Shown here: positions 46,112 through 58,479 of the stretch, piece by piece | Layout: every line of letters begins with the position of its first letter | Position numbering within the stretch: position 1 is the stretch's first letter | Assembly (NCBI GenBank): GCA_027943335.1 | Contig: BSBK01006022.1 | Span: forward strand, 868,001 to 932,000 | Reading direction: 5' to 3' | From: Chamaecyparis obtusa | Lineage: Eukaryota; Streptophyta; Pinopsida; Cupressales; Cupressaceae | Length of the DNA stretch: 64,000 nt | Position numbers and translations under genes: made by a program | Notes under the pieces: model-generated | What the model saw: only the letters and a program-made list of their open reading frames with translations | The model's database searches: none | What the model was told of the DNA's origin: nothing

Positions 46112-46123
46112 TGGTATCAGAGC
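46112..46123 (+). other. Primer-binding site, element G (tRNA-iMet type)
   Basis: TGGTATCAGAGC lies two bases after the LTR end. It exactly complements the 3' end of plant initiator-Met tRNA. Confidence 0.95.
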
Positions 46124-46173
46124 TAGTTCTCTTGTTGAGGAAGTTTAATCACTGAAGAGAAAAGATCTTAAAG

Positions 46174-47579
46174 ATGGAAAGGTACAAGCTTGATGCGACT
46201 ATTGAAAATAAAAAATTGGAGATGTAGATTCTCATGGAACAACTTAAAGACATTAAGGAACAACTGAGAGAGTCACTAGTCAAAAGGAAGGAATTGGCAT
46301 TTTGGTACAATGAGACTAGTTATTAAGAAGAAGAAATAGAAGAATTGTCTGAAGGATCTGGAAGCATATCTGATGCATCTAAAGGAACTATCTGAAAAGA
46401 ATCAACACCTTACCAAAAAATTGAAAGCATTGCAAATTAGACAAGAGACTCAAATGGTAAGAATGATTGAAGTCATGAACAATACTAGGAAAGTTGAATA
46501 AGAAAGGAATATGGCTATTGAAGATAGAAGATAAATGACTGAAAATTTAGAAGAGAAATAATTTGAAATACTAAGGCTTACCGAGCATCACTTTGAAATT
46601 TCCAATCAGATGGTTGTCATGAGTTAGGAATTCAACCGAGTAAACAATGAACTTGCTATAAAATTGGAAGACAGTGGTGAATTAAGGGAAGAGAATGAAA
46701 CAATAAAGAATGAAGTAAAGATGTAACACTAACATAATGGGATGATAAAGAAAATTGAAGAAAGTACCAAAAGGATGGGATGAATTTCTAAACAATCAAA
46801 AAAGATTGGACAACACTATTGGTTTAGGTTATACTGAGCAGGGAGAGTCATCAAAACAAGTTGAACAAAAGAATGCATATGAAAATCCAAGGCCAAAGAA
46901 GCTCTCATGCTATCACCATGGAAAACTAGGTCACACAATAAATGTTTGCCAAAGAAAAGAAAAAGGTATTCGTAATTCTACTCCTAAATTGGATGGTTAT
47001 TGTTATAATTGTAACAAGTATGGACATCAAGAATATGAGTCTAGATCAAAGATGAATAAGTCACCTAAGAGACACTACATGGAAAAGCACTGTCATACTT
47101 GCAAAATGCATGGACATATATCCCAGGAATGTAGGACAAATATGAAACAAGTCTGGAAACTGAAAAGACATAATAACACCTATCAACCAAGAAGGCAAGG
47201 TAATTCTTACACTTTGGATTACAACACTTGGGTTAATTGCACAACATGTGTTAGGTATGGTCATATTGTAGCAAATTGTATGATATTACACTAGAGAGGA
47301 AAATCTAGAAATTGGACAATATTTGGAATGACATGTCTGCATTGTCACAAGGTCTGTCATTTAAGTAAAGATTGCAGAGACCAAGCACCAGAATTGAATG
47401 TTGATATGAATGAAAACACCATTGATGGAATCATAAGGAAAATGAGTCAAATTTGGAGAAGATCAACTAAAGATAATGCAGGAACAAGAACAACAGTCAG
47501 TGACACCTCATCCTTTGGGTTAGGTGATTTCACCACCTCCACCTACGCAAATCAAGTAAGTATGGAAACTGGATTTTAA
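46174..47579 (+). pseudogene. ORF1 of element G: coiled-coil, zinc-knuckle protein
   Basis: The ATG at 46174 starts MERYKLDATIENKKLEM followed by a stop; the frame shifts and stops several times before the open part 46755-47579. The early part matches ORF1 of A (LVKRKEL..., EEIEELSEGSGS against LAKRKEL..., ETIDELSRHSGS), showing homology. The later part has CYNCNKYGHQ (last C lost), CHTCKMHGHISQEC, CTTCVRYGHIVANC and, after a stop, CLHCHKVCHLSKDC. A degraded knuckle also occurs near 46908 (CYHHGKLGHTINVC). The order coil-then-knuckles is as in A. No capsid-type UBN2 domain is present. This copy is inactive. Confidence 0.78.
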
Positions 47580-47884
47580 TTAGTTATAGCATACATGAGT
47601 CCTTTATATTTGTTGGATGAACACCAAATCAGCATGAAATAAGATGTACTAGGTTGTTATATGTTTTTGAACATGAAATGAGTATTGTTAGTAAAAGCAT
47701 GACCAAGTGAAAGTTTGTTAGTCGGTGAAAGTGTTACCGTTAACTGAGTTGCGTAGTCAACCAAGCAATGTTATTGTTCACTAAGATGAGTATCAAAAGG
47801 AGATAAATGAATGTTTTATTGTTAACCGAGTTGTGGTTGGTGAAGCATTTAATGCAAAACTTTTAAGCAAGAAATATTTTTAGG

Positions 47885-47892
47885 TATAAATA
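47885..47892 (+). promoter_or_regulatory. Candidate internal TATA box upstream of ORF2 (element G)
   Basis: TATAAATA lies about 200 bp before the ORF2 ATG, in the gap between ORF1 and ORF2. It corresponds in position to TATAAAAG in element A. Function is inferred. Confidence 0.45.
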
Positions 47893-48091
47893 CGTGTCGA
47901 AAGTGAACTCATTTTCCACACATCGAACCTGAGCAAAACTAGAGAAAAAAGAGCAAGATTTGAGAAAAGAGATTCCAATCCATTTACAATGATTTGAGCA
48001 TTTCATGAACCATTTGGAAGCGATTCAAGTAAGTTTGAAGCAAATTGAGCTATTTACATATAGTTTTTGCAAAGCCCTAAATTTGTTGAAA

Positions 48092-51000
48092 ATGATGACA
48101 TCCTCATCAAAGACCATTCAATCTAAGGCTGCCAGTGAGAATAAGGTTATATTGATCAAGTGTGCGACATATGAAGAACCAAAGTATAAACTACACCCCA
48201 AGGTCACATCACAAGTTGATGAGAAAGGCACATTTTTTAGCATATCGCCTAGGATTTTGTTGGTATAGGACATTTGGTCATACATTCATTGGAAGATCAA
48301 TGAAATATGCATTTTTGAGTTGCAATCCACTTACCAGGAACTTTGTGTGGATGGGAAACTGAAGGATCAACATACTCATCTAGAGATCAAAGGTTTAACC
48401 AATGCCCTTCACTTTCTGAAGGAATTTAAGATTGAGTGGATTAGGGTAGTACTCAATCGTATACACAAGGGAAAAATGTGGCTGGATGAACTAGTTAAAA
48501 TCACAAAGTATGTTATTCACATGGTCATCGGTTATCCAACAAGTGACAAAGCGAAAGCCCTAATGCACCCATTGAGGAGTGAGATTGAGAAATTGACAAG
48601 AGTCGAATGGGATGGTAGAGGTATGCAAATAAACACAATCAATGACCCTGAAACTAGATTTGGAGCATATATAATTTCCTATAAAGTATTCCAATATAGA
48701 AGGCCTATCAATGTCCCATGTGAAGCTATTGACATAAAATGCAAAATTGTGAAGAAAGGTTTACAGCTAGACCTCATCGAGATGATGCTGGGGAAACTAG
48801 AAGAAAACATGAGGACAATCAGAGTTGCGAAGACAAACACTTGCAAGTTTGGATCGTTATTAATATGTATCTTTTTTTATTTGCAAAATTAATTTCCCTC
48901 AATTTGCAATGCTCAATGGGATGTCAACAAACTGGTTATTATGCAAATCAATGATTTCATAAAGAGTTTAGGACAAAACTTTGAAACAGTAATGGATGAT
49001 TACTTTGGCAAATTCAAAGAAAGAACACATAAGAGAAGTAGGATACTTGCACAGTTAGTCGAACAATACAAAGATGATATCTATTTTCTAGTGGATAGCA
49101 ACACCACTCTTATTAAGGTAGTTGAAATATGGACTGCATGGTTTCCACCTATGGATTACGAACTTGACATTGACCAAGCATCTAGATCAATAAAGGAACT
49201 ACTTGAAGAGCCTAAAGACAAGAAAGAAACTAGGTTTGGAACCTATGAGAAATAAAAACTAATAATCAAGATGGATTTAGTTGGAGTAAAAGTGAGTAGA
49301 AAATCAAAAAAGATGATGGAAACTTTGGCAAAACAATTTGGTGATGATGAAGAAGAAGCAGAGAAGCCGATTGAAGAAGCAATCGAGGAACAATTGCTAG
49401 TCAGTAATAGTAAACATGAAGAAGATACTGAGTCAGATAAAGAAATACAAGAAACACCGGTGAAGGCAACAAAAGGAAAAAGGAAATAGGTTGAGATCCC
49501 CACATGAACAAGGACAAGATCCTCTATAGGTGTTTGCCCACCTTCAAAATGAGGAATTGTAAAAATCAAAAGGCCAACATTGACAAAGACATATTAGAAG
49601 AAGAGAGGCACTCAGGCATCCACTCAACTACCTAAGAAGAGGAGAAAACTGATAAGAGGTAAAGATAACATAGATTCTGATGAAGAGGATAATAGGTAAT
49701 TTAAAGTAGTTGTTAATAAGGCACAATCAATTGATGAGCTGGTAAAGAACATAAAAGAAACGAGTAGACTAGGTCACCCTAAAATGAATCGGTATGCACA
49801 TATGTCAATCAAGGATCAAGAAAAACTGGAGGAAGAAATCATCAACATGATGATTAAGTATAAATGATTACAAGTTGAATTTTCAAGTTATATTCCAAAA
49901 GAGCTATATGATAAGGTATCAACAAGATGGACTTATGTCTTGCATACCGAGAAGAAGATGAGGGAACAATCATTGATTTTGGCAATGTCAAACCTATCTA
50001 TTATAGAGATTGATGATTTAATGAAAGAATATGCCAACAAGTTTTTAATGAAAGGAAGAGAAATGAAAATTCTACGGGGAAAACTTGAGGAAGTTGATGA
50101 AGAAAGTAAAGAGAAATGGACAAAAAATTTGAAGTCCAAGACTAAAACATAATAAATTGCACTAGCAATTATCCCTGAGAAAGGTGTCACAGGACATGGA
50201 AAAGGTGTACATTATGATGATGTTGATCTTATTGCACAGAGGCCAACTAAAGAGACCATACACATATTAGACACAAAGCATCTAGAAGATGAAACATATG
50301 TAGAAGACTTCTATCCTACTGGCTACACTGAGAAAGAGAAAGAGGATACTCCCAAACAGTTAGTCATTACCGGGAATGATGAAGTGTTAATTGAAGACAT
50401 CACTAAAGGTGATCCTGATGACAAGGTAAAAGAAGATGAAGATGTTACTGTTGTTGCTAAGACCATAGAGGAATAGACTACCGAGGCAACTATAGTAAAA
50501 ATAACGGGTAACTTACCGATTTTGGTGCAAGCCATAGATATTTATACACAAGAGAAACCCAAGGAGAACACACTCGAGCAATAGATGGATACTATCAAAG
50601 AGTAGGGTGAAGAAGGAAACAAAGAGACTATCGATCTTGAAACAAAAAAGGCAGAAGAAAAAAGAACATAAATATAAGAAAATGTAGATGATTCTACAAT
50701 AGGTACAAGGCCTGAAGCCCAAGGACCTCAGACCAAGGGAATAACAAAAGGGAAAGAAAAGGAGGAAAGTGTCTCCACTAAGAAAACAAAGTCAAATCTA
50801 GAGATGAAAGCTCTAGTTCCATATGGACAATCCCTAATATCAAGTAAGTAGGAAAAGAAAAAGAAGAATAAACATGGTAAAGGTCTGGTCACCTTAGATG
50901 AAGTCATTGAGATACCTTCATGTGACCTGAGAACCCTAGACCCCTCCCCTCTCAGTAACTCACCTTTCCATAATCCCAATAATATATGAAGAATTATGCA

Positions 51001-51748
51001 CCAGGAAAGAAGCTCAGGAGAAGCTGAAGAAAGAGAGTAAACACAAATAGGTTCTAGAATATGTGAGAGATCTTAATGTAGGTTGTACATGATGTCAATG
51101 TTGATGACGCAACTCTCATCATTGACCAACTTGCAACACTTATTGGGCACATCAAATCTCCAAATATTGATGCTAAAAAGAAAACTGAAGAGAGAGTTGA
51201 ATCAAAGGTTCAATTCAAGATAGCAGAGAAAACTAGCCAAGCAGTGGAAATTTATAAGGTGAAGTTATTTGAAACCATAATTGAAATAGAAACTAGCATT
51301 CAACAGATAATCACCACTTTGAAGAAACTTTGCACTACTAATTCCTTCATTGCAGAGATACAAGAAAAAATGAAGAAATTAGATGATGATTTTCAGAAGA
51401 GTGCAAAAAGCTTACTCATAGACCCTAATAAATTTAAAACACATTATGAAAAAGTAAAGCATATATATGGGTTAATAAATGAGCTCAGAAGAGAAGAGGA
51501 CAAGATAAAGGATCAAACAATCGAGCTACAAGAAAAGTTGTTACCACACATTGAGGTGATGTTGAGGAATGTAAAGAAAGCTAAGGATCTAGTAGCTACT
51601 CTTGAGATATTTGTAGTAGATCATATATTCGACATGCATGCAAAAGTTGGTTTGCATTAGATTGCCTTAGACAATTTGAAAGAGGAATGGGAAAACCTCT
51701 TAGCCAACTTGAAGAAAACCCATCAAAACATTTTTGATAAGTTGTAAG
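48092..51748 (+). pseudogene. ORF2 of element G: large protein of unknown function
   Basis: The ATG is at 48092 or 48095 (MMTSSSKTIQSKA, like MASSSATVKL of A). One frame can be followed with in-frame stops to about 50.9 kb; the C-terminal part is open in another frame at 51244-51660 and just beyond. Shared with A are KFGSLLICIFFYLQN (KYGTLLVCLYFYYSN in A), YKDDIYFLV (YKDNVCFLV) and KETRFGTYEK (ANRFGTFTEI). A region KMWLDELVKITKYVIHMVIG precedes these. The second half is charged, with coiled-coil character at the C-terminus as in A. A 43-bp piece of LTR end lies inside at 50941-50983. No catalytic motif is recognised. Confidence 0.75.
50941..50983 (+). repeat. LTR 3'-end fragment embedded in ORF2 of element G
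   Basis: CCCCTCCCCTCTCAGTAACT, then CACCTTTCCATAATCCCAAT and AAT, matches the last 40 or so bases of the G LTRs (53113-53153) almost base for base. It ends with the two bases that normally link the LTR to the primer site. It lies within otherwise ORF2-like sequence. Confidence 0.85.
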
Positions 51749-51930
51749 TATATACAAGTTTTGGCATTATTACCAAAAAAGGGGGAAGATATGTATACTT
51801 ACACGGGAGAAATATATGTATATAGCATGTATACTTACCAAGACACATAGAGAAGGGGAGTTTACAATTTTGAGTATACAGTTTTGAAGTTTTTTGAAAT
51901 TTTGCTTAAGGGATACATATGTTTTTTTGT

Positions 51931-51978
51931 CACTAATGCCAAAGGGGGAGAATGTTAGTTTATATGTTTTCATTAGTG
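51931..51978 (+). promoter_or_regulatory. Polypurine tract with flanking inverted repeat, element G
   Basis: CACTAATG (51931-51938) pairs exactly with CATTAGTG (51971-51978) across the tract AAAGGGGGAGAA and the LTR start at 51953. The corresponding stem in B uses CATCAATG/CATTGATG. Confidence 0.7.
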
Positions 51979-53153
51979 TCACACATACAATCGGTAAAGG
52001 AAGAAAACATTCTAGTCAATCAACACATATGTATAGTAATTGAGCAGAGCACACAACAAAACATCATATTAACCGAGCATAGTCTTGACTGAGCACTCAT
52101 ACCGAGACATATGGTTACCACGCACCAAGTACAGTTATAATTGAGCATTCATATATACCGAGTGACAGTAATTACCATGTGATGAATGCAGTGCATACCA
52201 AGCAATACATGAAATACATTAAAGTTTGTAATGACATAAAATATAAGGTAAACAATTTACAAAGATCGAGGTGAAGATTAAATGTGGATGTAATCATTTA
52301 ATTATTGATGATCCCTATGTAATGATGTTTTAGGTTATTCATTTGGATCATAGATCTTAGGTTTTCTAGATGATGCCATAACCCTAATTAGGTCAAAATC
52401 TTTTGATATAAGAATTGTCAAGATGCCATTTTGACATGTACCACACATGTAGTTGCCAATATAGACATCTGAAGATTAGACAGGGTTGTGAAGTTAAAGT
52501 ATTGATAGACCATTCAAGGATTGAATAAGTATTAGATCAGAAGGCTACCAAGAAGAAATCAGAGAAGAAATCTATCATAACAAGGTGATAACAATTGAGT
52601 ACTTATCAGATTTGAAATCAAGCAAAGTAAGTTGCTATATACAAATCAAATTTACTATTTCATTCTAACCATTGCTACAAACTTAAATCTCTTAACAGAG
52701 TAGACCTAACAAGTCTTTTTGTAAATCTCTTAACCGAGTGCACACTTAATTATGTTTCTTAAATCCTTTAACCAGGTAGATCCTTAAATATCTTTATTGT
52801 TACTCCTAAGAGGTTAAGATCATCAGAAATGATCAAATATTGTAACCTTAACTGATAAATTTTATTATTGCAATTAGTGAAATTTTGTGGGTGTCATCCC
52901 CACTGAATTTTTTACCTTCTAACAATGGTTTTTGTGATACCAAAATACTTGTGTATTGTGTATGAAGTCTCATGGATGTTTACATGTTAGATTAGAAACC
53001 ATTTCATATTTTCAATAATGTTATGAATGAATGAAAAGATAACATGTCAATCGGTTAATGAATTACATTGTTATAAGGATTCAATTGAAATTTTTTTGAG
53101 GTTACTGATTCACCCCTCCCCTCTTAGTAACTCACCTTTCCATAATCCCAACA
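51953..53153 (+). repeat. 3' LTR of element G
   Basis: TGTTAGTTTATATG to ATAATCCCAACA, followed by the target duplication TGTTT. It is the partner of 44904-46109. Confidence 0.95.
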
Positions 53154-53158
53154 TGTTT

Positions 53159-53172
53159 AGTTTGTGTGCCAT
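53159..53172 (-). pseudogene. Gag of element F, first codons
   Basis: The ATG at 53172 (minus) reads MAHKLN before the element G target duplication. The coding continues at 44898. It lies 43 bp after the primer site at 53215-53226. Confidence 0.7.
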
Positions 53173-53214
53173 TGGATCTGACTCAAGCAGTTAATCTCTT
53201 CTCCAAGGAACCAA

Positions 53215-53226
53215 GCTCTGATACCA
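53215..53226 (-). other. Primer-binding site, element F (tRNA-iMet type)
   Basis: TGGTATCAGAGC on the minus strand, five bases from the LTR at 53232. Confidence 0.95.
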
Positions 53227-53231
53227 ATTAT

Positions 53232-53743
53232 TGAACATGTTGAATAACTGAGAGGGAGGTGAATCAGTTATTCACAAACACTTTTCAAAAATTTATTTAA
53301 ATTGGTAAATACTTAAACCAATCATAAACTTATAATAGATGTAAACATGAAAGAACAAAACCATCAACACAATGAACACCAAAATTTACGTGAAAACCCA
53401 AACTGGAAAAAATCACAGAGAAGCTAATTCTCATGAAATTAACACCGAGTAAGGTGATTTTTACAAGGGGTCACTGTCAGTTTTATCACTGCAGGTGGCT
53501 CAATCCTGATCAGACTAACTACCCTAAAATATGAAAGTGGCTAGCTTCCAATACAATAAGGCTCATTGCCAAAATATAAGAAATGAGTTTGAATCCACCA
53601 CTAAAACCATTGTTACTGACACCTTGCAATATAGAAATGATATAATAGTCTGCTATCGATTTTACCATCTTGTATGAACATCAAAACACAAATATTTTGC
53701 TTATTAGATTCACATTTACTTTTCATATTACTTGCATACAAGT
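53232..53743 (-). repeat. 5' LTR of element F (inner part only)
   Basis: It aligns with 19632-20150 at the other end of F. It is cut at 53743 by element H; the remaining part lies beyond the window. Confidence 0.88.
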
Positions 53744-54994
53744 TGTTATACACTAAGTTTGCACCCTTGTTTCAAGCTCTCTTGGTCTTGATAACTTAGT
53801 ATAACATATGAATCATCTCCAGGTGTGGGACCTATGCTAACTAAGATGAGACCTCCAGGTTCTAGGCTAGTTCCTCTTGGATAATCACCTTAATTTTCTC
53901 TTCTTGACATGAAAGTAAACTCTTGAGGGAAAAAGGATAGAAGGAATGCATGACAGGGAAATGACTAAAAGCAAACTATCCTACTAGGTGATACACCGAA
54001 AAGATGGTATGAATTACAGTATAGAGAATGAAATCAGTGCACAAACTTAGGTCCAAGAGATCACAACTCACTAAATAGGCTTGCATCAATATTTCATAGA
54101 AGGGTCTACAATAAAAAAAGAGGCTATTCGGGGAAAGAGAGAATTTCACAAACAATAGCATTCCTAAGAAATTAGACACAATCTATAACTTGCAAATAAA
54201 CATTCACCTCTGCAACTAGGTATAGGAATGAGACAGATTGTCAGGGGGTTGAAGTATACCCACAAGATCATTCAAATTAAATCATCCACAGGAATACACA
54301 TGAATTGCAGAAAGAAAAAGGGATCAGCAACCCTAAGATATTACTGAAAACATACATATACTTAATCCATTGAGAGAAAATTTAGACAAGAAAGCATAGG
54401 GATAGAAAGAATGTCACAAAATACCTTTGCAATATCTAAACCTCAATGAAAGTTTACAAACTACAGAAGTTAGAGAGCAGAAAGAATGCCTCAAATAACT
54501 CCTAAGAAAGAAAAACCTCTCTTTTTACAATTGCAAAACTCTGAGCTCTAAAAGCTCCAAAAAATTATTATATACATCTCCTTTTTTGCACACAGGCAGG
54601 AGCAAAAATATTTAATTAGGGTTACATAGATTTTTATAGAATAATAGAAAAACCCTAATTCTGTCACCTCTAATCATAAATGCCCATGAAAATATCCTGA
54701 AATATCTTGGCTGATCAGATATCTGTCTCTGCACATAATTCCATCACCATAACTACCTTTGAGAAGGTTGATTGATCCATCTACCTCCCTGCAAGTCAAA
54801 CTCACCATAACTATTCAAATCTGGTACTTCCAGATATTTGAATTTAAAAATATAAATGGTCACAAGTGGCGCTAAGATTTTCTTTATCAATGGCTGATAT
54901 TTGAAGTTGATCTCATTTTAAAACATGGTCGTAGCTCTTTCAACTTTACCTGGGCACCACTTCTATTCTTAACCCTAACTCTGCATTCACCTCA
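53744..54994 (-). repeat. 3' LTR of element H
   Basis: The left edge TGTTATACACTAAG is firm by comparison with 63493. The inner edge is inferred from CACCTCA followed by GGTTCTCTTTCCCCTTTAG, a polypurine tract on the minus strand, giving a 1.25-kb LTR. Confidence 0.65.
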
Positions 54995-57214
54995 GGTTCT
55001 CTTTCCCCTTTAGTCGTTGAACCTCCTGAACCTTTTATTAACCCTGGCTTGGTCTGGCGATCACATGACAATCGTTGATTTTATTATAATCTGATGGCAG
55101 TCGCTGAATCGCTTGATCTTTTATAACTTAGCCGCTGCATCACGAGACTAGGAGATAACTATGTCACTAAGTCTCTGAATGTTTGGAACATAACTGTCAG
55201 GATCAAGAGATCATGAGAACACACAGTCGCTAGATCACCGAATGTGAAACATAACTGCTAGGTTCTGACCTGTCTCAACCCTTAATTTCACCCAGGCATA
55301 TCTGGAGATCAAGTGACAACAGACTTCATTGAACCTCATAATCCTCTTCTTAATTGGGGTTAAACCCTGAGAACACACAACCAAAGAAATCTCCAAGTTG
55401 CCAAAAAATTTCTTTACCCTGGGTTACATTTGGAGACTTCCCGACTAAAGACAATATTAACTTAGCCCTCACTCAAGAGAATTCAGAGATCTAGCAATTG
55501 AGCCCTCATTCTCCTAGTCATCAGACATATTGGAATATTCAGTCTCTGTCATGAGATCATCCAACTAAGGAAATCTCGCAATCACAGAATAGAAAAGAAT
55601 ATTATTACTTTACTGAGCGATCACCCGACTAAGCCAAAAACCTAGTCCCATCCTACCACTTGCATCATATTACTAGCCTTTTACTGATAGGCACCTCAGA
55701 TTTATCTGGCACAGGACCCACCTGACAGGAACGCTAAGCTAGAGAGAGGATCGACGGTTGTTGCATGATCATGAAAATTATCTCTCGAGCACTTTTTCCT
55801 TGCGGTTATGTGACAACAATAGATCATGATTGAGCTTTAATTACTTTAGAGTTGAGACCGCCAAATAAATGTTAACCACTCTCCAAATCACTGAATGTTA
55901 AGGACTTGACCGCCAGAAACAAGAGACTTTGTGAATACATAGTCGCTCAGTCATTGAATAATTTTCTTAATCACCTGAAAAATTGGAGACCTAGCGACTG
56001 CTCCTTTGAAGAACTGGGCCCGCCCTACCATGTGTCATTATATCACTTGCTTCGACTACCTTGTCAACTTTGACAACTACCAGCTATTCAACTTAACTCA
56101 ACCTGCCTTTGACGATGGACAATCTGGAGATTGGGCGACTGTATAAAATTCTAAGTCTCATGAACTTTTGCTAACCCTGGGTTTGATCATGAGACTTCCC
56201 AACTGAAGGAAGTCTAACCAGCTGTAACCTCTGCCTTCAATCAAGCGATCATGCAACTATGCCTTCAATCTCCAAGTTGCCTAATCATTTGGAATATTCT
56301 CTTGGTGTTACGAGATCACCTGATTGTGTAAGTCTCATTGTCACTTGATAGAAAGGAATATTCGGTTTGAGTCTCATGACTAAGAGACTAAGCTTATAAA
56401 GGTCAGGCCCGCTAGAGACATGTGGTGCCTTATGATTGCATGTTTCCTTTACCTTGAGTGGATCACCTCTCGACCATGATCAAATTTGGTGACCTCCCAA
56501 CTGAAGAAAACTTGAAGTCTCACAATCTTTTCATAACCATGGTTTTAATCATGAGACTACCCGACCGAAGGGATAATTGTTGAGTCGCTAAATGGAGATG
56601 GAATATGCTTCCCGATCGAAAGATAAAGAGATATAAGGTAGTCGCGAGATTGGGAGATAGAAAGGCATATTCTTTGAGCTTTAGAGATCTTGCGATTGGC
56701 TTTAGCTTATAAAGTGCACATGGGAAATAGAGACTTAAGTGGCCGAAAAAGGCAACAGCAAATTAGAAAGGCCATAGGGTTTCTAGGGTTTTTTGCCTCT
56801 AATGGTCATATTTTTAAATTAAATGGCTTATCAGACTAGAGCGTTAACGATTTGCAGAGACCAGGGGAAAAAGCACAGAACCATGAAAATTTCTCAAGGT
56901 GTTCAACATGGTTTAATGGAAATTGCTAGATAGAGCCTAGCCTATGGTCAAAATTGTATGGAGCAAGAAATTTTGGGTAACATTTTGGTAAAATCTGCTA
57001 GATGTTAGCCTGCTAGACATTAGATCAGTGGCCTTTAAACAATTCATTGGGCATGGACTCATCTCTTGAGCATAAAAATTTATTGATAGAGAGATAGATT
57101 TGGAACTGGGAGGAACAAAAATGTGCACGAGCACTTCTTGAAAAGTAGGAAAAACTAACCTAGAAAGCAGGGATAGAAAGAAAGGAAACATATTTACAGA
57201 GATTTACAAGGAAG
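54995..57214. other. Non-coding spacer with diverged internal repeats (element H)
   Basis: About 2.2 kb separates integrase from the polypurine tract, without an ORF of note. Phrases like CCCTGGGTT..., GAGACTTCCC(A/G)ACT(A/G)AAG, GATCATGAGA and TTGGAATATTC recur, diverged, near 55420, 56180 and 56540. The spacing suggests an old internal amplification. Confidence 0.55.
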
Positions 57215-57229
57215 GGTTAACCTCAAAAC

Positions 57230-58310
57230 AAGGCTTCAAGTGGAATCCATTAACTGATATAGGCAAGGCATCTCCTTCAAGAGTTGATAGATGAAAAGCA
57301 TTAGGCCCCTTACATTCTGTAATAACAAATGGTCCACCCCAGAAGGAATCAAACTTTGTATGTCTGCCAAGCTTTGATCTAAATTCATCCCACTTGAGGA
57401 CTATATCTCCAATCTTGAAATTTCTAGCCCTGGCTCTTTTATCAAAACTTTTTTATTGTTGTACCTAATGGAACTCCATATCTTTCATGGACTTATCTCT
57501 TTGTTCCTCTAACCCCATCAACTAAGCATACCTGATTTGTAAGGGATCTCCTTCTTCAAATAGGACATATTGAGTGGCTAATTCCAAAGCTAAAAATTCA
57601 GTTGAAATAGACAACTTAGCTTCTCTTCCATATACTAACATATAAGGAGAATTCCCAATGATCTTCTTTGGGGTAATCTTGTCCAACCATAAGGAAAATT
57701 TCAATTTAGTATGCCAATCCCTTTGGTTATCCTACAGAGTCTTCTTGATTATCCTAATAAAGTTCTTGTTAGTTGATTCTGCCAAACCATTGCCCTGAGG
57801 GTAGTAATTTGAACTTGTATTCAGATAAATGTCATTTTTAATTACCCATTTTGAGACTTTAAGGCCTGTGAATGCCAATGCATTATCTGATATTATGGAG
57901 TCTGGAGTGTCGAATCTATGAATTATATCATCATAAAAACTTAAGACATCACTCTCATTTGATTCTTTCAAGGAAACTGCCTATGTCCATCTAGTGAAAT
58001 AATCTATTGCAATGATTATCCACTTGTGGCCTGCACTAGATGGAGGATTAATCATGCCAATAAAGTCTATGCCCATCTCATGAAAGGTTGTTCTATTCTG
58101 ATTGGCTGAAGGGGCAGAGTTGCAAGCCTTTCTTTTCTTGCAAACATGGCACATTTGATGCATTTTCTCACATAATCACGACTATCCTTAAAGATAGATG
58201 GCCAATAGTATCCAGCCCTCATGATTTTGAAAGTAGTAGTCCTAGGAGAAAAATGACCTCTAGAAGGTCCATCATGAAATTCAAATAGGACAACAGCTAT
58301 CTCTTCTGAA
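57230..58310 (-). pseudogene. Gypsy integrase (element H)
   Basis: Minus strand. An HHCC zinc region comes first (GHFSPRTTTFKI, AGYYWPSIFKD, CIKCAMF). The catalytic core has MGIDFIGMINPPSSAGHKW (first D), DSIISDNALAFTG (second D) and YYPQGNGLAESTNKNFIRII (E). All three acidic residues of the D-D-E triad are readable. A C-terminal part follows (GNSPYMLVYGREAKLS and a GPF-type module near 57.3 kb). A frameshift separates the zinc region from the core near 58.1 kb, and further stops occur in the C-terminal part. No chromodomain is seen. Confidence 0.88.
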
Positions 58311-58479
58311 TCAATACATCTCAAAAGGACACCATTGTGATCCTTTCTAAAAAGAACTTCATCTATCAGCACAAAGGGAACAGATTGTAACCTATAATAT
58401 CTTCTCTTTACTGAATCTAGGTTTGTAGGACATTGTCTTATCGTCAAGTAATGAATTATGTTAGGCAACCAACCTGCTG

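Larger units (their letters stand above)
44904..53153 (+). mobile_element. Element G: complete pol-less LTR retrotransposon, relative of A
   Basis: The target duplication TGTTT is at 44899-44903 and 53154-53158. The LTRs are 44904-46109 and 51953-53153 (TGTTAGTTTATATG to AATCCCAAYA). The primer site TGGTATCAGAGC is at 46112-46123 and the tract AAAGGGGGAGAA precedes the 3' LTR. The interior of 5.84 kb has the same two-ORF plan as element A: ORF1 with coiled coil and CCHC knuckles, and ORF2 large and unknown. No protease, integrase or RT is seen. It is inserted within the first codons of the Gag gene of F. Confidence 0.93.
19632..53743 (-). mobile_element. Element F: Ty1/copia retrotransposon, host of the nested cluster
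   Basis: Two LTRs in minus orientation begin (plus strand) TGAACA..G and GAATA with a GAATCAG or equivalent G-rich block. The 3' copy is at 19632-20764 plus 38413-38549; the 5' copy starts at 53232. Between them, minus-strand copia domains run in the order gag (53172, 44.9-43.97 kb), protease (about 43.9 kb), integrase (43.5-42.85 kb), RT and RNase H (40.7-38.8 kb). This is the Ty1/copia order. The interior is split by S and G, the 3' LTR by the D/B/C/E nest and the 5' LTR by H, so the outer end lies beyond the window. Its own interior totals about 4.3 kb. All reading frames are broken. Confidence 0.88.

Noticed and set aside
55020..56700. CRISPR-like array because of recurring phrases
   Set aside because: Repeat units are diverged, irregularly spaced and inside a plant gypsy element; no CRISPR architecture.
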